Shown in pieces: positions 42,340 through 56,491 of a stretch of 64,000 bases of DNA. The number at the start of each line of letters is the position of its first letter. Positions within the stretch are counted from its first letter, which is position 1. The stretch is from positions 22,022,727-22,086,726 of the forward strand of contig NC_080051.1 of NCBI RefSeq assembly GCF_026212465.1, in the 5' to 3' direction. A model generated the notes under the pieces. That model had not been told where the DNA came from and ran no database searches. It saw nothing but the letters and a program-made list of their open reading frames with translations. The translations under genes and the position numbers were made by a program. This stretch comes from Amaranthus tricolor (lineage: Eukaryota; Streptophyta; Magnoliopsida; Caryophyllales; Amaranthaceae).

Positions 42340-43265
42340 AATAGTCTGGAGTATTATTTATTAGTCGTATTAATTTAGCATTAATCATATTGTATAGTAT
42401 TAGTCGCAGAAAAATTTCTCAAGCTAATTAAATTGAATAAAATTGAAAAAAAAATTCAAGTTCTACAAAATGATAAAAATTAAATAATAAAGTCGGCTAC
42501 AAACCACCGATCAGACGATGGCTGTTTAGAATATAGTCGATGATTAATTGATTGGAGCATAAGGATGAAAATAAAGGGCTGTAAAATTTTCAGTTCTTTT
42601 AATTTTAAATTCCATAAAAATTCCGACTAAATAATTGTACATACTCAACCTTTCAATCTTATAATTTGCTACACATGGTCATAGCTTGTGAGAATTATTT
42701 TTATTCAAATTAATGGACAAAATTGTAATCCAAGACTCCACAGCATTTTAATTATTTGCAAAAAAAAAAACAAGGGAAATAATAATATATATCACAGTTA
42801 TATCAGTATACTGTTAGTCATATTAGAATGGTATATATTATTTATTAGTCGTATTAGTTTAGTATTAGTCATACGACGTCGTATTGTATTGTGTTAGTTG
42901 CAAAAAATTGAGAAGCTAATTAAAATGAAAAAATTGAGATTAGTTGCAAAAAAATTCAAGTTAAATAAAACAATTGAAATTAAATAATAAAGTCAGCTAC
43001 AAACCACCGATCAAATAGCTGTTTAGAAAATAGTCGATGATTAGTTGGAGCATATGGCTGAAAATAAAATGGTAAAAAAAAATTCAATTTTTTCGATTTT
43101 AAATTCCGCAAAAATTCTGACTAAATAATGTACATACTTACCCTTTCAGTCTTACAATTTGCAACATATGGTCAAATACTCAAAACTAGTGAGATTCATT
43201 TTAGTCAAATTAATGGACAAAACTGTAATCCAGACTCCAGCATTTTAATTATTTTTTGCAAATTT
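42340..43265 (+). repeat. Tandem duplication upstream of NRT2, about 0.45-kb unit
   Basis: Unit A (about 42340-42765) and unit B (about 42820-43265) share TTATTTATTAGTCGTATTA, the stretch AAGTC(G/A)GCTACAAACCACCG, TAGTCGATGATTA, ATTAATGGACAAAA and AGCATTTTAATTATT in the same order, with small indels. Unit B also contains the perfect palindrome ATACGACGTCGTAT at 42871-42884, which unit A lacks. The pair lies about 0.5-1.4 kb before the NRT2 start codon. Confidence 0.9.
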
Positions 43266-43370
43266 GCTTAGATTAATATATTATTATTATAAACTCTACA
43301 GAAATTTTTTTACCCCAAGTGGGAAATAAAAATGAAAAAAATGCAGTTATTAGCTAGAAGGGATCCCAAA

Positions 43371-43408
43371 GAGGTATCTTATCTTTTCAAATACTGATAA
43401 GGTCCCCA
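43371..43408. promoter_or_regulatory. GATA-box pair upstream of NRT2
   Basis: TCTTATCTTTT at about 43377-43387 and CTGATAAGG at about 43396-43404 are two GATA motifs (one on each strand) about 350 bp before the start codon. GATA boxes are common in promoters of nitrogen and light-regulated plant genes; function here is unproven. Confidence 0.3.
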
Positions 43409-43636
43409 TTACAAGTATATTCCATATATGCGGAGAAGAGGATTCAATTTCTTTTCGTTAATTATTCTTCTGACTTTGTAAACCCTACAATAATTTATTT
43501 TTTTATATTCATAATAACCCTTCAACCCAACTTTTTGTCCATAATCTTCCATTAAAATATAATCTCATACGTAATACACCTTTTGGAATCCCCATTGGCA
43601 TCATTATCACCTTTTAAAATGTCAACTTTAATTCCC

Positions 43637-43644
43637 TATATAAA
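43637..43644 (+). promoter_or_regulatory. TATA box of NRT2
   Basis: TATATAAA within a CCC...CCC context, 104 bp before the ATG at 43748. This would give a leader of about 70-80 nt, usual for a plant gene. Confidence 0.7.
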
Positions 43645-43747
43645 CCCATTTCTAGGGTACATGTCCTCAACAACCAAAACAATTTCTAAACCCATAATAT
43701 AATTTCTCAAGAAATCCTAAAATTTAACGCTATAAAAAAAATAAATT

Positions 43748-47050
<3,303 letters not shown>

Positions 47051-47298
47051 TAATAAGTCCTTTTTCTTTAATTTACCGGAGTTCAACTAATGTATGTTGA
47101 ACTCTCATGGTAAATTTTATGCTTTATGTAATACATGTTTTTGTTTTTATTATGGCTTTTTTATATACTACTTGTCAAATCATACATGCTTAATTATATA
47201 TATATATAAATCATAATTTTGAATATGTTACTATAAAGTCGATAAGTTTGGACGTTATTGCAATTATTTGTGTTAAATTGAAATCAATTTTCCAATGG
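47051..47298. other. NRT2 3' flank
   Basis: Presumed 3' untranslated region and start of the intergenic region. No canonical AATAAA signal was found, though plant signals are often degenerate. Confidence 0.5.
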
Positions 47299-47554
<256 letters not shown>

Positions 47555-47559
<5 letters not shown>

Positions 47560-49110
47560 CTGAGAATTTTATCATTTTACTCTTAAATTTGTGTTGATAT
47601 ACAAGGGTCTATATCCAATTATTCAGTATAGGGTGAGCAATGTAGCACAAACATAATTGGACTTTTAGGATGCTTCTATATTTTTACAAGTAATATGTAA
47701 ATGATCTCTTGTATTACTTATGGATCATTTTATCGATCAGTATATTCTTGTGATTTGTAAGTTTTTGAAATTTTTTCGAGTGAAATACTAAAATATTGAT
47801 GACTATGACTTATCATTTAACAACATTTTATAGTGTGAGATGTCATGTAAAATGTAAAGATAATGAAGAACATTATAGACAATTATATAATTTTATTAGA
47901 CTGATTTCAATCATTTTTTTTTCTTGAATGAGTATGAGATGAATCCTTCATTCATGTTAAGTCTACTTGTAATGGATCTAGGTCGAACATAATTTTAATT
48001 ACCTTTAAAGTTAGTTTTAATTTAGGGTAACAAAGATGAATAAATAGAGATTTGATTAAACGACTACTAAAGAAAGTGGTAAATCATGAATTTCAATCGA
48101 TAATGCCAAGCCTAGGGGATCCATGGATCCCTCGTGCGCATGCCACAATATCAAGATTTAAGAATTGGAATAGAAATAAAAATAAGACAAAATATTAATC
48201 AATTAGATATTATATTCTCAATAAAGTTAAGAATTCGTCTCTAAACTTGTAAATCTAGACCCTCCCTTTTAAGATTACTCCAATTATTGATCTTTTTGTC
48301 CCTTGAAATTTGCATATAGACCCTCCCTTTTAAGATTACTCCAATTATTGATCTTTTTGTCCCTTGAAATTTGCATATAGACATTTGACAATAATATTAA
48401 AGATAAAGTAAGATCATATTAGATGCGTTTACAAAAGTCTAAATGATAATTAGAAAAAATGAGAAAAACATCTATAAAAATAACTAAAATGAAAATGGTA
48501 CTAATCACTAAAGGGGGGAGATTACAATTTACTTTGTGTATCTTGAAGAATTTGGTACAATTTCTTTTAGTTTGTCTCATATCATTTACTATAACTTGAT
48601 TTTCAGTTATAACTCTTTATTTATTAAGTATTACATAATTAACTTATCTTTTCATAATATAAAATAATATATACTTTTTCATATTTATTTTAAATGCCTC
48701 ATTTATTTCTTCATATTTGTATATATTTAATTATATCTTTATTATTTTTAATAGTGTATGAATCTAAATTATAAAAAAAATAATATTAAAAAATTTACAT
48801 TATCACCAACTAAATATTTTCACACTTAATTATAAAATAAATTTAAAATTTAAAACAAAATATAAATAAAAAATGATAGATGAATAGTTCAATTTGACAT
48901 TTGAGCGGATACGGAGGGAGGACTATTTTTCCCCAAAATCATTAAAAACACTACAACTAGCAATTCTTAAAAAAATGGAAATCACTGTGTTCGAGGTTGG
49001 ATCAAAGATTCTTCAGCCTTTTCATCAACATAGAAGGAGCAGCTCTGGATCAAATTTTCCCGTCTAGAGTTAGTTCTATGGTTGATTAAGTGAGAAGCAC
49101 AAGAAATATC
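47555..49110. other. Intergenic between NRT2 and the omega-amidase gene
   Basis: No gene seen. It contains the 61-bp duplication at 48256-48377. GTATCCGCTC-like sequence and GGAGGGAG near 48905-48922 suggest one end of a Stowaway-like element, but the other end is unclear. Confidence 0.5.
48256..48377 (+). repeat. Perfect 61-bp tandem duplication
   Basis: TAGACCCTCCCTTTTAAG...AATTTGCATA occurs twice head to tail, at 48256 and 48317, with no difference seen. This indicates a very recent duplication (or an assembly artefact). Confidence 0.9.
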
Positions 49111-50055
49111 ATGGAATCATCCGTAGCTTCACAAATCATTCCTAAAATTGGTTCAGAACCTCGTATATCTAAGGTATGCATAAGTTTTGTTCTGTTATGG
49201 TTAATGGAATTCAAAATTTTCGAACAACAATCCTCCATTTTTATCCTTACTATGATCTCTTGCAGTAATTTTATTTTCTGATTAATATTGCAGTTTAAAA
49301 TAGCTCTTTGCCAATTAATGGTGACTAATGATAAAGCTACCAATTTGGTTCATGCTCGAACAATGCTAGAGGAAGCTGCTAATGTGGGTGCCAAGCTTGT
49401 TGTTTTACCTGTAAGTATATCTTTTTGAAGTAAAATTTTGTAAATCTAATGTTCAGAGAAGGGTGGATTAAAATGTATATTTCCTGGATTGTCGATTATC
49501 GGCTATTTTGAAGATGGAAGGGGGGGGAGGGGTTGTGGTGGGGGGACTTGAACCTATAAATCAAAGTTTTAGAGACCGATTGTTTTTCACTAATTTGCTA
49601 AGTTTGATGGTTTTTTTGGATCCTAATATTAAGGAATGCTACTACATGTTGTAAAGTTACGCACCAGGAGCAAATATAAATAAGGAGAATGCTTGATTAC
49701 AGGCCAACACAACATTAATTAACAAGCACACGATGCTCATACGATTCATGTGTTTTATGTGTATCTTTAAGACCATTTTCATCAATAAAAGATTTGAATT
49801 CTTTTTGGTAAGTTCATTTGAAATGGAGAGTTCAACTTTGGTTTTCAAATTCATGCGTTGTAAATGACACTTATTTATATATAATTTTCAAATTTTGATA
49901 TTTTTGGCTCATTTTACATTGTCAAGACTCTTATTGAATTGGTCCAATGTCACATTTCCAAATTTTAGATTTGCCAAATATAGTATCAATGCAACATTTG
50001 GAACTGAATTTCAAGATGCAAAACATGCCATCATGTAATTATACAAAATTACAGT

Positions 50056-50292
50056 TAGTGGGTGTTTGGTATATGAGATTGTGAATGATGACATTATTAA
50101 TTGAGATTTCAGATGAGACTTTGGGGCTTCAATCCCTGCCCTTTAAAAACATTTTTTAATAGAATTTTTATCAAATTTATGTTGCTTCCCTATTCCAATT
50201 CCTTGTAAACAAACAAGGACTTGGGACTTCCATTTTTTAAATTCTTATTCCCTTCCTCCAAATTCTCCAACCAAACACCCCACTAAATGCAA
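50056..50292. mobile_element. Small inverted-repeat element (MITE)
   Basis: The left end TTAGTGGGTGTTTGGT is an imperfect inverted copy of the right end ACCAAACACCCCACTAA, about 235 bp apart, with no coding sequence. GGGTGTTTGG-type ends are seen in hAT and PIF/Harbinger MITEs. No clear target duplication allows a choice. It sits within the left LTR-like copy of the Copia remnant. Confidence 0.55.
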
Positions 50293-50771
50293 TCTTACTC
50301 TTAACAACCTTTGTTTTGCTTACAACAACTCTCACTTTTTTTTTTTTTTTTTCTGCTTTTAACTTAGTTAAGTTTTCACACTCTTCCATATGCTTTCCTT
50401 TGTTCTATAGGAATCTCCTTGTAATCCATAGAATAGTTTCCTAAATTCTTAACGCGTGCTTGGTGTAAAGCATAAAGGTCTGCCGGTGCATTTGAACCTG
50501 GCATGAGCAATTATTAGTATTCTACTCACCCCTTTGAACAACTCATCAGCGTCATTCTTATGCTCACCCGGTCACACTTGTTGCTTGCTCAAAAAACTTG
50601 TGTGCCTGTCTGAGCATTCCTTTGGTAGCCAACTACCTCCGATCTCCGTGCTTCCTCGAACCAGCTGGTTCGAGCTCCTCATTTTTGGATATTTGGCTCT
50701 TGATATTACATTCTCTCCCTCGGGGATCAAACTCTTTATCCTTAAATGTCAACCTCTTTGGTGACCTGCCT

Positions 50772-51480
50772 TTACCCATCAATTTTGTGGCTTATGAAAC
50801 TATCACTAGTCAACATGCACAATTTGCTCTTGCTCCTCTTACCTTTCATGAGTACTGTGCTTCCTATACCAAACTTCCAAGTTCCACCATTAGCTTTGAA
50901 AGAATACTCTTTCTCCACTAATATTCCTGGTGGTCTGAAATTCCTTCCAAACATGGACAAAAACCTTACATTTTTTAACTTCATATAAATACTATTATGA
51001 TCACAACAATTTCTCAAAAACCTTCAACCTTCACTCTTTCATCATTTGACAAGGTTACATGGCCGAATCTTGTCAACTTCTTTTGGTCACAACAAATATA
51101 GAATCAAAAGTCGGAGTCCATCAACCATTCCTTATCAAAAGCATCTTCTTCATCAACAAGGAACGCTCCATAATCATCTTCCTGAACATAGCCAAGCCTC
51201 CCCCTTCTCTACTCCTTCTCACTTTTCCAAGATACTTATCTTTTTGAGGTTTTCTAGTCATTTCATTGCACATAATTTGTATATGTCCGTTCTTGCGATA
51301 ATAACACACTTTATCTATATAATGTCTCCCTTAATTTTTTGTCCGCCCATGTTTGTCCGTATTTCGTCTATATTGAGCTCTACTTCCATGAGAATTCTCT
51401 CCAATCAACCCAAAGTTCACCTTTCTCTCTTTCTCTTCAATTCAAACCCTAAACCTTTTGTTCGTTCTTGACACCACTGA
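50772..51480 (-). pseudogene. Copia gag zinc knuckle and gag-pre-integrase fragment
   Basis: On the minus strand, a basic Arg/Ser-rich stretch leads into a zinc knuckle CYYRKNGHIQIMC at about 51306-51268, in which the second Cys of CxxC is lost. Further on, 51017-50772 contains VEKEYSFKANGGTWKFGIGS and VLMKGKRSKSKL, the pattern of the Copia gag-pre-integrase domain. Stops separate the pieces. Confidence 0.65.
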
Positions 51481-51799
51481 TGCTTATGCTTGCTCAAGAG
51501 TATTCCTATTCTCAACAATGAGTAAGGTTTATTGTTGGGAAAAGAAGCCAATAATAAACAAAGTTTTCTCTTCATTCAACATTTCATCATTAGCATTCAA
51601 CAATTGACACAATGAATTTATTGATGAGATCTTGCATTTATGTACGATCCTTGTTTATGAGTTTTTATGACTCTCACCAAAGCTTAATTTTCAAAGACTT
51701 TGAAACATACATCACTTGATACTTCTCTAACAAGTTCCTTGAATTGGTCTCCTTAATGTAGTTATAATTAATTTTGCAAACAACGGTTAATCGGACTGG
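51481..51799. other. Junction between Copia and Gypsy sequence
   Basis: No recognisable coding. Probably internal sequence of one of the two retrotransposons. Confidence 0.4.
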
Positions 51800-53843
51800 G
51801 CTCTTCACCTTCCTTTTCATGGATCACCTGATTGGACGAAATTATTCTTATGCCCAAATAATCGCAAGCACACGGATATTATAGAACACTTTACGAGTCG
51901 TAATCCACAAGGACAAGACAATTGTAATTTTCTTTCGTAATTAGTCAAAAATTGAGATGATTGTTTATTTGAGAAACTAATGACTACGAATTAAAAGGGA
52001 CATGATCAACTATTAAATAAAACTGGAATAGAGTTGACTCATTTGTGACGGATGTCCTATGGTGAAGGTTCTGATTTCCTTTGGTTTGATTGGAGAGAAG
52101 TAAAACATAAAACGAAGAGCAATTCGATCCTTGATTGTGCTTTGGGATTGACTCCAGGAGCTCCCTCTTCCTCACCCTCGTGAGTAAAGGTAAAACCCAC
52201 AATCAACAATTGCCTACTATCCGTCAATCCTCCCCTACTCTCGAAGGTGGAAAGTAAAACTCTTAGTTGATAGGGTGGTTGAAAGGTTCAACCTTCGTTG
52301 ATGCCTGGCACCCAACTCTGTTCATAGAGCAAGAATTAAACCTTCCTGAGATCCAACCTTCGTTGGTATCTCAAAGATGATCCTAATTCCTAATAACCCT
52401 TTGGCAATGAACGGGGCAACCCATCTCCTTAGTCTTCATTCAAACCAATATCAACCAATATATCACCATTATCAAGTCATCAACAAGGGTTGAGCTAACC
52501 CCAACCCGAGAACACTACTCAATACGTATAATACTACTCAAAATCTACAAAACCATTATTATAAATATAGATTGCTACATGGATGAACAAATAAACATGA
52601 ATAAAAGTCAAGCTTAAGCAATAATGGTGAAATCTACAAATAAGCATAAAATGAGAAAATTACAAGATAAAATTACTAATAGATGGTAAGAGATATACTT
52701 ACAAAGTTTCGGAATGATTAGTGAACAAAAAATAAAAACGCATAGATATCAAATCTTCAGCCTTCATGGAAATGACTTGGAAACTTGAAGTAATTACCAA
52801 CAAGGACTAATAAAAGCAATGAATAATTGAAATAAGCAAACTTGATTAAATTTTGATTGATGGAATTCATTCTAGAATAAAGGAAATTAAAATGAAAACC
52901 AGGGTTCACAGACTTAAGAAAGAAAAGCTAGAAAAATCAGAAAAACAAAAATATGCTAATGACTACTTAGTTCAGAATTACAATTGCTCCCTATTTATAT
53001 AAAAGATAAATATTAAAACTCTAAACATTTTTGAAATTAACTCTATCCAAATGTGAGAAATTAAGGATGATAAAATGTAGAAGAAAATAGCCCAAAACCC
53101 TGTTAAATCGCGTGCCCCAGTTGACAAAACGCTGAAATGGGCCTGTACCAACTATAATTGGTTACATAATAGCAACATTGAAGATTTAGCATCGACGCTA
53201 GCTTGGCCTAGCGGATAACAACATGAGCTTTAATAAGATTCAAATCCCTGTAGCAACATTTTTATGCAAAACACGCTTGGCCTGCTCGCGAGGGGATAGT
53301 CGATCGTTTGGGGTTGAATGACCCATCTTTCAACTCTCGGGTGCTCTTTTTTGTTCGATAGTCTAGTATGGTGAATGATTGGTCGTTTTGGGTGGAACAA
53401 TTGATCGTTCTCTCTTTTGCCTTGTCATTTTGAAATTTTTATAACTCTTTCGTTACAATTTGAAATTTGATGTTTGACAATTCGATTTGCAGCTAATGAA
53501 TCCAATTTTTTGTATTCTTCCAAGAGATCCACCAATTTATTGATGTTTCATCTTCCATAAGCCATTTAGTGGACTCTTTCCTTGAATGACGGTTGGACTC
53601 TTTTTTGCACTTTTTCTCCAAGTGTTGCCTTAGAAATTTTTTCTCCATTCTTCCCTCCAGGGGATTCGAGAGCGTCATCCCTAATACTTTTGCTTGGAAA
53701 AAGGTGGAACTAGCAAAACCACAAACAAATGCATGCTTTCCTTGAAAGAGGGTGTAAACCAAAGAAAATGAGATGTAACAAAAACTGCATAGAAACAAAA
53801 CAAATAGAATGCATAAAAGGAAACAAATTGTAGTTTTATCAAC
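51800..53843 (-). repeat. Ty3/Gypsy LTR, about 2.0 kb, minus orientation
   Basis: Read on the minus strand it begins TGATAAAAC at 53843, just after a purine-rich GGAGGAGT, as in 3' LTRs of Athila/Tat-type Gypsy elements. It ends near 51800 after TTGTCCTTGTGGATTACGAC and a TGTGCTTGCGATTATTTGGGC stretch, typical of the right end of such LTRs. Its 5' part (53080-53843) recurs at 55690-56491 in the same orientation; its 3' part (52195-52840) recurs inverted at 54440-55005. The open frames across it are not genes. Confidence 0.6.
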
Positions 53844-54439
53844 TCCTCCAAGCAAGACCTTGCTTGTTCTCAAGCAAGATGAGCAATAAAGCAACCAACA
53901 TGAATTCTCGCAAAATCATAGCACACGCATGCAAAAAGCATCTCAATGGCATAAATGATGAACACGCTTGCATTGATAAGTTGGCTTTGCAAAAGCAAAC
54001 ATCAAAAACCCGACCAAAAAATAAAAAGCACAAAAAGACATAGATGGAATCTTGGGTTCATTGACTTGAAGTGACAACCTAAGGTCCCAGGTTAGTTTCT
54101 AAATGGCTCACACGAGACACACCAAACAAATAGATTGAGCCGAAGCTCCTTAGCCAATTACAAAGAGGCGAGTAAACCTCACTTTAGGGTTAGTGCTTTC
54201 CGAAAGACATCCACACTGAAAGTGTTTAGCTTTTCACTCATCGCTCGACCTAAAGATGTGAGCTCTTAAGAAAAAAGTACTTCACTTATGTGAACGAATC
54301 AACATACAAGGGTGACATGGTAGAGACTAGAAGTACGTGAAATGGAAGTGTGGCGATGAAGGCTATGGTTACAAAATAGGGTAGCACAAAGCTAGCAAGT
54401 CCAACCGGACATGCCTTATATCCCATGAAGTTACACAAT
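53844..54439 (-). other. Gypsy internal sequence before the LTR
   Basis: On the minus strand a GAACAAGCAAGGTCTTGCTT motif and GGAGGAG precede the LTR, the usual 3' end of a Gypsy interior. No enzyme domain recognised. Confidence 0.4.
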
Positions 54440-55080
54440 ATTAGTCTTTATTGGTGATTACTTCAAGTTTCCAAGCCATTTCTATGGGGGTTGAAGATTT
54501 AATATCTATGAGTTTTAATCTCTTACCATCTAATAATAATTTTATCTTGTTATTTTCTCTTTTTATGCTTATTTGTAGATTCACCATTATTGCTTAAGCT
54601 TTTATTCATGTTTATTTGTTCATCCATGTTACAATCTATGATTATAATAATAATTTTGTTGATTTTGAGTAGTATTATAAGTATTCAGTAGTTTTCTAGG
54701 GTTGGGGTTAGTCCAACCCTTGTTGATGGCTTGATAATGGTGGAATATTGGTTGATATTGGTTTGAATGAAGACCTAGGAGATGGGTTGCCCCGCTCAGT
54801 GCTAAAGGGTCATTAGGATCATTTTTGAGATACCGACAGGGTTGGATCTTGGGAAGGTTTCCTTCTTCATAATGAATAGAGTTGGGTGCAAGGCATCAAC
54901 GAAGGTTGAACTTTGTGACCACCCCATCAACTATTACTCTCCACTTACGAGAGTAGGGGAGGATTGATGGATAGTAGGCAATTGTTGCCCATGTGTTTCT
55001 TAGTTTTGCTTGTCAGTACAGTTCATGACAATGGTGGAGAAAACAAGGTGATTTGGGAGCAATGACAAATTAAAAATCTA
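54440..55080 (+). repeat. Gypsy LTR 3' half, plus orientation
   Basis: Inverted copy of 52195-52840: shares ATTGCTTAAGCTT, GATGGATAGTAGGCAATTGTTG and AGGGGAGGATTGA with the complement of that region. It leads into gag on the same strand, consistent with a truncated 5' LTR. Confidence 0.65.
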
Positions 55081-55179
55081 TCCAGGAATATGCTTATTCC
55101 GGTGTGACTTCTTTTGGTGTTAGCATTGTGTAGCCAAGCATCACCGCCACACAATATGAGATCAAGCATTTATTTCTAA

Positions 55180-55660
55180 CTTTATATCTCAAGATCAGTT
55201 CTCAGGAACCGACTTAAAATGCCCTCTCACCCATCTTGAAGAGCTTATGGGGGAAGTGTGCTACCACAAAGCACGTGGGCATTACAAATGAACAATTAAG
55301 GTTGATTTGCTTCCATGACTCACTTTAAGGTGAAGCAAGGGATTGGTTAAGGGCCGAGGAGGCGAGGACAAAGGAAAGTATGCTACGTGGGAAGCTTTGG
55401 TTTATGGCTTTACATTTCATTTCCTCCCACCGACCAAGGTTGCGAAACTCCAAAATGCCATCCTTCATCGAGAGATGGGAGAAACCTTCTACGAGGCTTG
55501 GTTTCAATATAAGTGGTTCCTAAGAGGTGTTCACACCAAGGGTTACCCGAATGACTTATCTTCTAAATATTCTACAATGGTTACAAGAGGATAACCAAAT
55601 TGCTTTAGATGCCGTCTATGTGGTTCTTTTATGGGTAAGACTGTTGACGCCACTAAGAAA
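55180..55660 (+). pseudogene. Ty3/Gypsy Gag (retrotrans_gag) fragment
   Basis: Frames in this segment encode the capsid motif of plant Gypsy elements. In the 55343-55594 frame: TWEALVYGFTFHFLPPTK, KLQNAILHREMGETFYEAW, and a later RGVHTKGYP. These match TWEEL...FFPPSKTAKLRN...GESLYEAWERFK of the family. A neighbouring frame upstream gives the expected ARDWL motif (near 55333), showing a frameshift. The matrix N-terminus and the nucleocapsid zinc knuckle are absent. Confidence 0.75.
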
Positions 55661-55689
55661 GTAGAAGATACGACCTCAAGTTTCCTTCA

Positions 55690-56491
55690 GAGAGAATAGA
55701 ATAGCTTAAAACCCTATTATATTGCGTGCCCAGCTGACGAAATGTTGAAATGGGCCTCGATCAGGTAAAATTGGTTACATAATGGCAACACTGAAGATTT
55801 AGCGTCAACTCTAGCTTGGCCTAGCGGATAGCAGCATGTACAGGAGGTCGCGGGGTTCAAAACCTTGCATCGACATATTTCTGCTAAACACGCTTGGCCT
55901 ACTCGCAAGGGGAACGACGGGTCATTTGGGGTTGAATAACCCATCGTTCAACAATCTGTCTCGAGTGCTCATTTTTGCTCGAGAATCTAGTATGGTGAAC
56001 GATTAGTTGTTCTGGGTGGAACAATCGATCACTCTCTCTTTTGCCTTGTCATGTCATTTTTAAAATTTCATAACTCTTTCATTACAATTCGAAGTATAAC
56101 ATCTGACCGGTCAATTCATAGCTAAAAAATCCAATTTTTGTATGCTTCCAAGAGATCCACCAATTTCTTGATGTTTCAACCTCCATGAGCCATTTATTGG
56201 ACTCTTTCCTTGAATGTTGTTTCTTCTTTGTTTGGATTGGACTCCTTGGATCTTACATCCTATCCTCGATTTTTCTCCATTCTTCCTCAAAATCTCTAGG
56301 GGGATTCGGGAGCATCGTCACTAACACTCTTTTGCATGAAAAAGGTGGAAAACCAGCAAATCCACGAACATACGCATGCTTTCCTCGAAAGAGGGCATAA
56401 ACCAAAGTAAAAGGAATGAGATGTAACAAAAAACCGCATAGAAACAAAACAAATAGCATACATAAAAGGAATCAAAATGGGGTTTACCATC
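55690..56491 (-). repeat. Gypsy LTR 5' half, minus orientation
   Basis: A second copy of 53080-53843: shares CCCAG(T/C)TGACGAAA-like sequence, AGCTTGGCCTAGCGGATA, CCAAGAGATCCACCAATTT, GCATGCTTTCC and GCATAGAAACAAAACAAATAG. On the minus strand it starts TGGTAAACC after GGAGGA. Confidence 0.65.
55815..55862 (+). repeat. tRNA-like box A/box B motif in the Gypsy LTR
   Basis: TGGCCTAGCGG at about 55818 fits the RNA polymerase III box A (TRGCNNAGYGG), and GGTTCAAAACC at about 55853 resembles box B (GGTTCGANTCC), 36 bp downstream. The first half also occurs in the other LTR copy at about 53212. No tRNA cloverleaf can be folded, so this is at most a tRNA-derived relic. Confidence 0.35.

Noticed and set aside
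53493..53894. 133-aa minus-strand frame with hydrophobic stretch
   Set aside because: It lies across the start of the Gypsy LTR and is partly repeated in the second LTR copy with different frames open, so it is not a gene.
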